Shown in pieces: positions 6,966 through 13,321 of a stretch of 14,623 bases of DNA. The stretch spans positions 1 through 14,623 of the forward strand of contig JAGGYZ010000214.1 of the NCBI GenBank assembly GCA_021162285.1, read 5' to 3'. The notes under the pieces are model-generated. The model worked only from the letters and a program-made list of their open reading frames with translations. It did no database searches and was not told the origin of the DNA. Source of the stretch: Candidatus Fermentibacteraceae bacterium (GTDB lineage Bacteria > Fermentibacterota > Fermentibacteria > Fermentibacterales > JCC-6). Position 1 is the stretch's first letter, and each line of letters opens with the position of its first letter. The position numbers and the translations under genes were made by a program.

Positions 6966-7292
6966 TCCAGCACTGTGTCAGTTCTGTATCCCCGCCTGAT
7001 TCAGGAGGAATGCGTATTTTGAAGCAGTATCTCTCAGCCAGCCGAACCGTCCTGAAGCACCACTGTGGCCTGATCCCATTTTGATTCGGAAGATAACCGG
7101 AGCATCTCCGGTGTTCGCCCTTCTGATCCCGGCAACCCATTTGGCCGGTTCCCAGTAACCGACCTGAGCATCGTTCAGCGCGGAAAAAACATACATTGCA
7201 GGAAATTCCACTTCTCTGATATTGTCCACAGGGGAATACGAAAGTATGTACTCGTAGGCTTCCTGACTTTCAGTGGGATTACCCCACTCGTC
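6873..7292 (+). repeat. Direct repeat, copy 2
   Basis: Partner of 838-1258, in the same orientation. It contains the sulfotransferase tail and the 3' end of the intact S9 peptidase. Its left boundary adjoins IS630-type debris; its right boundary lies inside the intact peptidase gene. Confidence 0.9.
6950..6980. terminator. Candidate bidirectional hairpin between convergent stops, copy 2
   Basis: GCTGGA (6955-6960) pairs with TCCAGC (6966-6971) around a five-base loop, with TGACA (6950-6954) and TGTCA (6976-6980) able to extend the stem. It has one more base pair in the inner stem than copy 1 and no U-tract. It spans the peptidase stop codon. Confidence 0.3.
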
Positions 7293-9038
7293 ATATTCAT
7301 TTGTTGTCAGCGGAATACTGGGGTCAAGCATAGTTGTAAGTGCGTCGACGAATGGAACACCGGCCACCACTCCTTTCCACAAGTCGGGCCGCATATTTGT
7401 AACAGCTCCCATGAGCAGCCCCCCTGCGCTTTCTCCCATGGCGAAGATGTTGCCCGGGTCGCAGTAGCTGTTGTCTCTCAGGTATTCGGCACAGGCGATG
7501 AAGTCTGTAAAAGTGTTCATCTTGTTCATCGTTCTTCCCTGGTCGTACCAGTAGCGGCCCATCTCGCTTCCACCGCGAACGTGAGCTTCCGCGTAAACAA
7601 AGCCCCTGTCAAGAAGAGAAAGCAGACTTGAGCTGAACATAGGATCCATACTGGAGCCGTAAGCGCCGTAGCCGTATAGCAGAAGCGGGTTCTCTCCTTC
7701 TGCAAACAGATCTTTTCTGTAAACCAGATCTATTGGAACCTCAGTTCCATCGGAGGCAGTTGCAGTAACCCTTGAGCTTTCATAAAGTTCCTGCTGAAAG
7801 TTGTCTCCAGCGAAATTTGTTTTAAGCATATTTATGGTTCCTGTGGAAAAGCTGTACGAGATCGTAGACCACGGTGTGGTAAGGGAAGTGAAGACCATCC
7901 TGATGGAGTCAGCGTCGGGAGAGAAGTTTGCACTGGTAAAGAACGTAGAGGCTTCCCCGCCCAGGTCAGCGTAAACACCATCACCGGTAACCGGGTCTGC
8001 AAGGTACAGCTTCTTCAACCCCCCGGTTCTTACGGAAACAGCAAGCAGGCTGCTGAAAATATCGATGTCTTCAATCAAAACATTCTTGTCGTGAGGTATT
8101 ACAGTTCTCCAGTTTTCGATCTCAGGGCTGGAAGCAGCAACACTCATTATGGAAAAGTTTTCACCGTTGAGGTTGGTTTGTATGAAGAAAACGGAGTCTG
8201 CAGGGTAGATGTAGTATTCAAGCCCGTATGTTCTTGGGTGTACAAGCTCAAAAGTGTCACGGGGGGCATCTGAACGAAGCACTCTGTACTCCGACTCAAG
8301 TGTACTTGAAGCGCCCAGAAGAATCCATTTCCTGTCTGATGAATTGGAGATCCACGGCCAGAATGTGGGGTCGTCCTCGGTGTAAACACAAACCTGATCG
8401 TCGCAGCCTATTGTTTGCCGCATGATCCGGTCTGTTCTTCCGGTGGCATCGTTCAAGCCGTAGAATACCATTCGGGAGTCTGCCGCCCAGGCCAGGTCTC
8501 CTGAAGCATTGTGTACAATGTCCAGAGTATCACCTGTGTGTATATCGGTAAAAACAAGTGTGTCCCAGTGGCCGCCAGTGGTATCGAACGCCCACGCCAG
8601 AGTGCGGTTGTCTGGGCTTACACTCATAAGTTCCAGGTTGAAATAGTCGTACTTCTCCCCATAGATGTTCTCGTCAAAGAGAACTTCCGGCTCGCCTCCG
8701 GGATCCAGGCGTCTCATGTCTACACTGTAGTCTTTGTCCGGCAGATATTCACTCCAGTACCAGTAACCGTTTCTGTAGTAAGGAACAGACGAATCGTTCC
8801 GGGGTATTCTTTCCATAAGTTCCGATACGATTGTTTCGATTAAATCGTCGGAACCAGCCATCATGGAGTCGGCGTAGAGATTCTCTGCCTCCAGATACTC
8901 CATTACAGCAGGATCCTCAATGTTGTTCAGCCAGTAGTAATCGTCGACCCGCGAGTGCCCGTGGGTGGTAATTGTGTATGGTATTTCGGCAGCCACAGGA
9001 GGCACAAGCCCTGAAAGAGCCAGCAGAAGGCAGTACAT
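6978..9038 (-). CDS. Oligopeptidase B-like S9 family serine peptidase, predicted exported
   Basis: A 686-aa prolyl-oligopeptidase-family enzyme, closest in pattern to oligopeptidase B, which cuts peptides after Arg or Lys. The N-terminal β-propeller starts with the family signature DDYYWLNN at 32-39. The α/β-hydrolase domain follows from about 420, with the nucleophile Ser537 in GESAGG, Asp623 in ALNDAQVGYWEPAKW and His658 in GSGHSGASGRF. The length is normal. Residues 1-18 (MYCLLLALSGLVPPVAAE) look like a signal peptide, so the product is probably periplasmic, whereas classical oligopeptidase B is cytoplasmic. The ATG at 9038 has a GGAG a few bases upstream. The intact copy has Ser659 after the catalytic His where the fragment at 943-1260 has Gly. 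It diverges from the lipoprotein genes starting at 9143. Confidence 0.92.
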   Translation of the reverse strand: MYCLLLALSGLVPPVAAEIPYTITTHGHSRVDDYYWLNNIEDPAVMEYLEAENLYADSMMAGSDDLIETIVSELMERIPRNDSSVPYYRNGYWYWSEYLPDKDYSVDMRRLDPGGEPEVLFDENIYGEKYDYFNLELMSVSPDNRTLAWAFDTTGGHWDTLVFTDIHTGDTLDIVHNASGDLAWAADSRMVFYGLNDATGRTDRIMRQTIGCDDQVCVYTEDDPTFWPWISNSSDRKWILLGASSTLESEYRVLRSDAPRDTFELVHPRTYGLEYYIYPADSVFFIQTNLNGENFSIMSVAASSPEIENWRTVIPHDKNVLIEDIDIFSSLLAVSVRTGGLKKLYLADPVTGDGVYADLGGEASTFFTSANFSPDADSIRMVFTSLTTPWSTISYSFSTGTINMLKTNFAGDNFQQELYESSRVTATASDGTEVPIDLVYRKDLFAEGENPLLLYGYGAYGSSMDPMFSSSLLSLLDRGFVYAEAHVRGGSEMGRYWYDQGRTMNKMNTFTDFIACAEYLRDNSYCDPGNIFAMGESAGGLLMGAVTNMRPDLWKGVVAGVPFVDALTTMLDPSIPLTTNEYDEWGNPTESQEAYEYILSYSPVDNIREVEFPAMYVFSALNDAQVGYWEPAKWVAGIRRANTGDAPVIFRIKMGSGHSGASGRFGWLRDTASKYAFLLNQAGIQN

Positions 9039-9069
9039 TTCGTCTCCATTCCATTTTGTTGTGCGGTCA

Positions 9070-9077
9070 ATTATACT
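9070..9077. promoter_or_regulatory. Overlapping divergent -10-like hexamers
   Basis: In the 104-base gap between divergent genes, the complement of 9070-9075 is TATAAT, pointing to the peptidase with a leader of about 25 bases. Plus-strand 9072-9077 is TATACT, pointing to the lipoprotein genes. Neither has a good -35 at 16-18 bases, so these are weak predictions. If both are used, the two promoters would exclude each other. Confidence 0.3.
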
Positions 9078-9142
9078 TAACAGTTAGGCAATGTGCTTAT
9101 CGGCCTGTGGGCCAGAGTTACCTGATTTTGAAAGGAGAAACA

Positions 9143-10141
9143 GTGATACGCAGATCCCTTGCAGCAGCAGCAGTTCTCATGGTTGTTATCCTGGCGGCAT
9201 CCTGTGCCAGCGATGAGGCTAATCCACAGGGAAGTGGAACAAATCCCACAGCTTCAACAATTACAGTTACGGTATCCGGCAACACAGCAACAATAACCTG
9301 GACCCAGTGCCCGGATGATGATTTTTCTTCCTATGTTCTCTACCGGTCAAAAAGTTCCGGTATAGCATCCAACCCCTCCAGTGCAGTTGTAGTTGCCACC
9401 ATAACCGACCTCGGTACCCTCACATACTCAGACGGCGGCCTCGACTGGAACACACCCTACTACTACGCTCTTCAAACGGTAGACAGCTCTCTGCTCACAG
9501 CATGGAGCAACGAGGCAACCATTACCACCCCTGATTCTTCAGGCGGTGGCGGTGGCGGAGATGCTCTGTCCTGCTACGAGATACAGGGTCAGGCTGATGA
9601 GTCTCCCTACAACGGACAGGATGTTACCGTTACTGGAATAGTAACAGCAGCTGCGGGAGAGTTTTACACAAGTGTGGCTGATGCGCAGCTTGCATCAATT
9701 GAAGATCCGTCAGGTGGAGGATGGTCAGGTCTGGCTCTTTTTGGATACGATGGCATTATGGATAATCTTGAGCGGGGAGACAGCGTTGTAGTTTCCGGTT
9801 ATGTACAGGAGTATTACGGTCTTACCGAAGTAGTAGTTCAGTCTGTGGATTTTTACGAATCAGGGCATACTATTCCTGACCTTGAACAGATCAGCACTGT
9901 GGGTATTGCATCCGAGATGTGGGAAGGCGTGTTTGCAGCTGTCAGCAATGTGACGGTTACCACTGATCCAAACACCCACGGCGAATTCATGGTAGATGAT
10001 GGTTCAGGCCAGGGCATGGTAAAACTGTACGGTTTTGGTACTACCATTGGTGACACGTACAGCCAGGTCATTGGTGTTGTATTCTACTCTTATGATGAGT
10101 ACAAATTGAATGCCAGAGATGAGAACGATTTTACTGATTAA
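9143..10141 (+). CDS. Lipoprotein with FN3 domain and OB-fold-like domain
   Basis: The start is GTG at 9143: AAAGGAG at 9131-9137 sits five bases upstream and the reading opens with a lipoprotein signal (RRSLAAAAVLMVVILAASC, lipobox Cys21). An ATG at 8972 is in frame but gives 57 residues with no signal character. The 332-aa product has a fibronectin type III domain at about 30-125 (WTQCPDDDFSSYVLYRS; YYYALQTVD; AWSNE), a six-Gly linker at 134-139 (GGC/GGT/GGA codons), then an OB-fold-like domain (SPYNGQDVTVTGIVTA; LERGDSVVVSGYV; MVDDGSG) of the type found beside secreted nucleases and lamin-tail proteins. No catalytic residues are evident; a binding or structural surface role is inferred. 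The next gene follows after 22 bases and shares the FN3 domain. Confidence 0.85.
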   Translation: MIRRSLAAAAVLMVVILAASCASDEANPQGSGTNPTASTITVTVSGNTATITWTQCPDDDFSSYVLYRSKSSGIASNPSSAVVVATITDLGTLTYSDGGLDWNTPYYYALQTVDSSLLTAWSNEATITTPDSSGGGGGGDALSCYEIQGQADESPYNGQDVTVTGIVTAAAGEFYTSVADAQLASIEDPSGGGWSGLALFGYDGIMDNLERGDSVVVSGYVQEYYGLTEVVVQSVDFYESGHTIPDLEQISTVGIASEMWEGVFAAVSNVTVTTDPNTHGEFMVDDGSGQGMVKLYGFGTTIGDTYSQVIGVVFYSYDEYKLNARDENDFTD

Positions 10142-10163
10142 GTAACTTATCAAGGGGGTTGTT

Positions 10164-10550
10164 GTGAAACGACTTGTTTTATCTGCCTTACTGGCAGCTC
10201 TGATCGCAGCTTGTGGACCAGACAACCCCTTTGAGCCCGACAATCCTTCACCTTCTGCTCTCACCGGAGTTGCCAGCGGTTCCACCACTGTTAAACTGTC
10301 TTGGACAATGTGCCCCGATGCCGATTTTACAAGCTATACCCTGTACCGGTCTGCAGCGTCAAACATAAAGAACAATACCGGTTCAGCAACTGCTCTTGTG
10401 GTTATAGACAAAAACACAACAATCACCTGGCTCGACGAAGATCTGCAGCCCGGGGCAACATGGTACTACGCTGTTAAAACAACAAATGAAAGCTCTTGCT
10501 TTTCCTGGAGCAACGAAGTAAGTGTGAAACTGCCCTCTGCTGCTTTGTGA
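10164..10550 (+). CDS. Small lipoprotein with a single FN3 domain
   Basis: Starts with GTG at 10164, preceded by AAGGGGG (10152-10158) at five bases. The 128-aa product has a lipoprotein signal with lipobox LIAAC (Cys17), a Pro-rich spacer (DNPFEPDNPSPS) and one fibronectin type III domain to the end. Its FN3 core (WTMCPDADFTSYTLYRSAAS; TWYYAVKTTN; FSWSNEVSV) is clearly paralogous to that of the preceding gene (WTQCPDDDFSSYVLYRS), down to the Cys-Pro-Asp segment, so the pair arose by duplication, with gain or loss of the OB-fold part. It is co-directional with the first gene and probably co-transcribed. Function unknown; outer-membrane or periplasmic anchoring is expected. Confidence 0.82.
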   Translation: MKRLVLSALLAALIAACGPDNPFEPDNPSPSALTGVASGSTTVKLSWTMCPDADFTSYTLYRSAASNIKNNTGSATALVVIDKNTTITWLDEDLQPGATWYYAVKTTNESSCFSWSNEVSVKLPSAAL

Positions 10551-10568
10551 AGCAGGTAAATTCTTACC
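10540..10568. terminator. Two adjoining small hairpins between convergent genes
   Basis: CTGCTT (10540-10545) pairs with AAGCAG (10550-10555) around TGTG, overlapping the lipoprotein stop. GGTAA (10555-10559) pairs with TTACC (10564-10568) around four bases, sharing the base at 10555. No U-run follows, so termination is uncertain, but the position between convergent genes fits. Confidence 0.3.
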
Positions 10569-10591
10569 AATACTGTCCGGGATACCAGAGG

Positions 10592-11290
10592 TCAAAGACG
10601 ATCTAACGCCAGCAGGATTCTAATATCATCTTCGAACTTTTTAGCTTCGGAACAGTGCTCTGTAACCATGTCCCAGTTGTTACTGATTTTCACGGCACTA
10701 GCGCGATAACGCTCAGTACGCTTTTTCAGGGTACTCGGAATAATGAGTCTTTCCCTTGCCGGTTTGCCTGCGAGATAGTTCTCTACTGTTTCATTGCACT
10801 CGATTTCAGTCAGTATATCCGGGTTCAACTTCCCATACAAAGCAGTTACGACCCAGGCTTCAGTACACACTGACGGGATGCAGATAACGGTTCTATTGTC
10901 CAGTGGATTGCCTGGCATCCACGACTTTAACAGATTCTTAAGCTTTTTCACAGTGTCTCCGGATGGCGGGCACGGGCTGACACAGGGAAGTCCGGGAGAA
11001 TCCAGGCCACAATCACTGAATCTCTTTTCTGCAACATCGGCGTCGAGATGTATAATGACAGCATGGAATGTTTTGCGAAGTACTATTACCTGATAATTTT
11101 CTGAAAAAAGGTTATCACGGCACCATTTGAAAACACCGCACCATCCCGTTCCCAGCTTTTTTGACTTCGGAGTATCTTCCGGCTGAAGCAGAGTGGCGGT
11201 GAAATCTTTAGAGATAACAGCATTCAGAGCGGCTTGTATTACAATGAAATCTGTAGGGCCTTCACAGACAATGCCAATTCTGAGGTTCAT
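10592..11290 (-). CDS. TOPRIM-like protein coupled to an AAA ATPase
   Basis: A 232-aa protein without a signal peptide. Its layout fits a TOPRIM fold as found in OLD-family nucleases and related effectors: an early Glu in VCEGPTD (Glu10, Asp14), a DxD in a hydrophobic strand context (VIIHLDAD, Asp83 and Asp85) and a later TEAW (Glu144). These acids are those expected to bind metal. The rest has no recognisable domain; Cys residues cluster at 94-107. The start ATG is one base after the ATPase stop (TGA-c-ATG) with no Shine-Dalgarno, so translation is probably coupled to the ATPase. The C-terminal ~90 residues are Lys/Arg/Glu-rich and helical. It could be a nuclease effector of a two-gene defence system; a DUF4276- or RloB-like protein is the alternative. 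TOPRIM assignment is by pattern only. Confidence 0.6.
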   Translation of the reverse strand: MNLRIGIVCEGPTDFIVIQAALNAVISKDFTATLLQPEDTPKSKKLGTGWCGVFKWCRDNLFSENYQVIVLRKTFHAVIIHLDADVAEKRFSDCGLDSPGLPCVSPCPPSGDTVKKLKNLLKSWMPGNPLDNRTVICIPSVCTEAWVVTALYGKLNPDILTEIECNETVENYLAGKPARERLIIPSTLKKRTERYRASAVKISNNWDMVTEHCSEAKKFEDDIRILLALDRL

Positions 11291-11291
11291 G

Positions 11292-12452
11292 TCAGATGGA
11301 AGGAATGCCCTGTATCATTCCGTTAACCCACAGCCGTGAAAGGGGCCAGTCTTTATCCGGAGGCAGTTCTACCCTTGTCACAGTAGTAAACCCCCTGTTG
11401 TTTCTGTTGACAGAAAACAGTCTTATTCTGTTATCGGTGAGATCCAGCCCGTCCAGGGCAGAGGGATTGTGGGCGGTAAAAACGAACTGTCTCCCGGTTT
11501 TCAGATCAAAAGTCCACTTGCAGAGGTTGTCTACAAGCTTTCTTGCCAGCCGCGGGTTAAGAAACTGACCCATATTGTCTACAGCAAGAAACACCGGGGC
11601 TTCCGGAAGAACGGCAAGAGCTGTCATGTACAGTATATACAGTGCGCCTTCGCTTGCATCAAAAGCTGTAAGTGTATTTCTGCCTCTGACCATGAAGCGG
11701 TCTTCAAACAGAAGCAGGTTTCGTGGTCGGGATATAGACGCAGAAAGCAGCCGTTTGTCTTCATCGGAGACACTGATTTTCGAAACCCAGTCAATAAGTT
11801 GAAGAAGATCATCGTAAACGGTTTCGAAACAGTCGTCTTTTTCTGCAAGGATCTGAATGTCTCTTACTGCCTCCGCCAGCCTTCCTCCGTTCAGCCCTAC
11901 AGGAGATCTGGTCTGGCTGTCCGGCTGGATACCGCGAAGAATATCTGTCGAGGGAGTATAGATGCTGTAACTCGATAGCAGAGAGAGAAGTTTCATTGCA
12001 GGATCCGCAACACTCAAGTCTACGGCTTTGAGGGCAGCGAGACCTCTTTCCTTGTTTTTGTCTGTTTTTACTCCTCTGCTGACAACAGATTCTCCCCCTG
12101 TTCTCAGGTTCTCCGTCTTGTAAAGCCAGCAGGGCTGCGGTGTTTTCAGAGTGTTGTTCAGGGACACAGAGTATTCAGCATCGCTGTTTTTAGCCTCAAT
12201 AAATATATGAGAGGAGATTCGCTTTTTACGGAAAGATGTTTTGTAAAGCGAGGGAACACCGGGTCTGACCCCCCGGCGCAGGAGAGACTCATCATCAACC
12301 ACACCAGAGGCTGCTGCAGAGAGAACGCCAATGGCTTCAAGAATATTGCTTTTCCCGCTGCCGTTGGCTCCTATAAACACATTGATCTGGCCAAGATCAA
12401 CAGTGACATCCGTTATAGACTTAAAATCTTTGATTGTAACAGAGCTGATCAC
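11292..12452 (-). CDS. AAA (RecF/SMC-like, AAA_21-type) ATPase
   Basis: A 386-aa ABC-type ATPase of the RecF/SMC-related AAA_21 group. The N-terminus has the usual strand IKDFKSITDVTVDLGQINVF followed by Walker A GANGSGKS at 28-35. A signature-like motif (DASEGALYILYMTAL) is at 265-279, a Walker B-like strand VFLAVDN at 287-293, and the switch-His motif FTAHNPSALDGLDL at 325-338. The usual Walker B Glu is Asn293 (Asp-Asn instead of Asp-Glu). No hinge-length coiled coil is present. The start is GTG at 12452 with GGGAG about eight bases upstream. It overlaps nothing but is followed after one base by the TOPRIM-like gene, so the two probably act together. ATPase/TOPRIM pairs of this kind include PARIS AriA/AriB; the fused form is OLD or GajA. 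Confidence 0.85.
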   Translation of the reverse strand: MISSVTIKDFKSITDVTVDLGQINVFIGANGSGKSNILEAIGVLSAAASGVVDDESLLRRGVRPGVPSLYKTSFRKKRISSHIFIEAKNSDAEYSVSLNNTLKTPQPCWLYKTENLRTGGESVVSRGVKTDKNKERGLAALKAVDLSVADPAMKLLSLLSSYSIYTPSTDILRGIQPDSQTRSPVGLNGGRLAEAVRDIQILAEKDDCFETVYDDLLQLIDWVSKISVSDEDKRLLSASISRPRNLLLFEDRFMVRGRNTLTAFDASEGALYILYMTALAVLPEAPVFLAVDNMGQFLNPRLARKLVDNLCKWTFDLKTGRQFVFTAHNPSALDGLDLTDNRIRLFSVNRNNRGFTTVTRVELPPDKDWPLSRLWVNGMIQGIPSI

Positions 12453-12472
12453 AAGTATTTCTCCCTGTAGTA

Positions 12473-12497
12473 ATTATCTAGCCGTCCAATAGATAAT
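12473..12497. promoter_or_regulatory. 8-bp inverted repeat upstream of the ATPase/TOPRIM pair
   Basis: ATTATCTA (12473-12480) and TAGATAAT (12490-12497) are perfect inverted arms around nine bases. They lie 20 to 45 bases before the GTG of the ATPase gene, just upstream of its ribosome site. On the complement, the arm nearer the gene contains GATAAT, a possible -10 without a good -35. This could be an operator or a leader hairpin. Confidence 0.4.
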
Positions 12498-12537
12498 GCC
12501 TTTTCCCGTAAAGGTAAAGACTTGCCGCCATTGTCTT

Positions 12538-13200
12538 CTACCAGATAATTACCGATGTAACTTCAGTATCTCCTGGAATCTCTCCCTGCACTTCGCCCAT
12601 CTGCCACCAGTCTCCCGGGTCCAGCAGGAAAGACATGCCGGCATCTTCAACTACAACCAGCGGATCACCGTTGTCGCCCCATGAAATACCGTTGAATGAG
12701 TAGTTGCTTAGCAGGTCATCATAGGTAGAACCGATACCCACGCCTTCTTCGGTTTTGAACAGAGGCGAATTTATATCGATCCTGCAAACTGTGCGGTCGG
12801 TGTCGCTGAGTTCCAGCAGGATACTGCTTGAATCTTCAAAAGTCATTTTCAGAGCAGGATAAGCCATACCCTCAGCCATAAGCTCGATTTCTTCGATAGT
12901 GCCGTTGCTGTAAACAAGTGATGCTTCAAAAGTGTCATGCTCGCTGCTTCCCACTGCGAAAACGCCGGCGATCCCGGGTTTTAGCGTGTAGAGAATTGCT
13001 TCCGTTACGCTGTCGGATTCAGAGGGAGTCTCTTCAGGCTGTGCGTCTGTTTCCACGGCAGAAGTATCTACCGGTTCCGTGGAGTCTGCGATCTCTGCCG
13101 GTGAATTCTCATCTGTAGTTGTGTCTGCAGCCGGGAGTTCCTCCCCTGTTCCGCAACCGAGAACCAGTATTACAGGAACCATAAGTACAAGTGTTTTCAT
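12538..13200 (-). CDS. Lipoprotein with acidic linker and unknown C-terminal domain
   Basis: The start is ATG at 13200, chosen because GGAG lies five bases upstream and the product opens with a lipoprotein signal (MKTLVLMVPVILVLGC, Cys16). The open frame extends upstream to 13989 only as the antisense of the divergent gene. The 220-aa product has a Thr/Ser/Glu/Asp/Pro-rich linker at about 20-65, typical of surface-tethered proteins, then a compact β-rich domain ending in WWQMGEVQGEIPGDTEVTSV. A segment like VGIGSTYDDLLSNYSFNG recalls small lipoproteins where a GxGxTxxDLL turn precedes a conserved repeat (DUF1131-like or similar), but I cannot assign the family. It is co-directional with the ATPase gene 85 bases downstream; a functional link is doubtful. 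Confidence 0.78.
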   Translation of the reverse strand: MKTLVLMVPVILVLGCGTGEELPAADTTTDENSPAEIADSTEPVDTSAVETDAQPEETPSESDSVTEAILYTLKPGIAGVFAVGSSEHDTFEASLVYSNGTIEEIELMAEGMAYPALKMTFEDSSSILLELSDTDRTVCRIDINSPLFKTEEGVGIGSTYDDLLSNYSFNGISWGDNGDPLVVVEDAGMSFLLDPGDWWQMGEVQGEIPGDTEVTSVIIW

Positions 13201-13214
13201 GGCATCTCCAATTC

Positions 13215-13245
13215 TTTTCCATTGATGGAAAAAGTATGTTAACAT
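13215..13245. promoter_or_regulatory. Two adjacent palindromes in a divergent intergenic region
   Basis: TTTTCCAT (13215-13222), two bases, ATGGAAAA (13225-13232) is an 18-base inverted repeat. ATGTTAACAT (13236-13245) is a perfect 10-base palindrome three bases further on. Both lie within the 121 bases separating the lipoprotein start (13200, complement) from the FG-GAP gene start (13322, plus), so they could be operators controlling either gene. No convincing -35/-10 pair was found nearby. Confidence 0.35.
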
Positions 13246-13321
13246 CAGCATCTTATCAAACAGCATTGTAAAACAATACAGACCTGCAGTCAACAATCGA
13301 CTGCCGGGCGGGGGGTTTAAA

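Noticed and set aside
838..7292. The 6-kb block as an integrative element moved by its own recombinase using the repeats as attachment sites
   Set aside because: The repeats are about 420 bp, far longer than usual att cores, the recombinase lacks key residues and a start, and it is not at the block's edge. IS-associated duplication is simpler.
8972..9142. A 57-residue N-terminal extension of the first FN3 lipoprotein
   Set aside because: The ATG at 8972 lies inside the divergent peptidase gene, has no signal character, and the GTG at 9143 has a good ribosome site directly before a lipoprotein signal.
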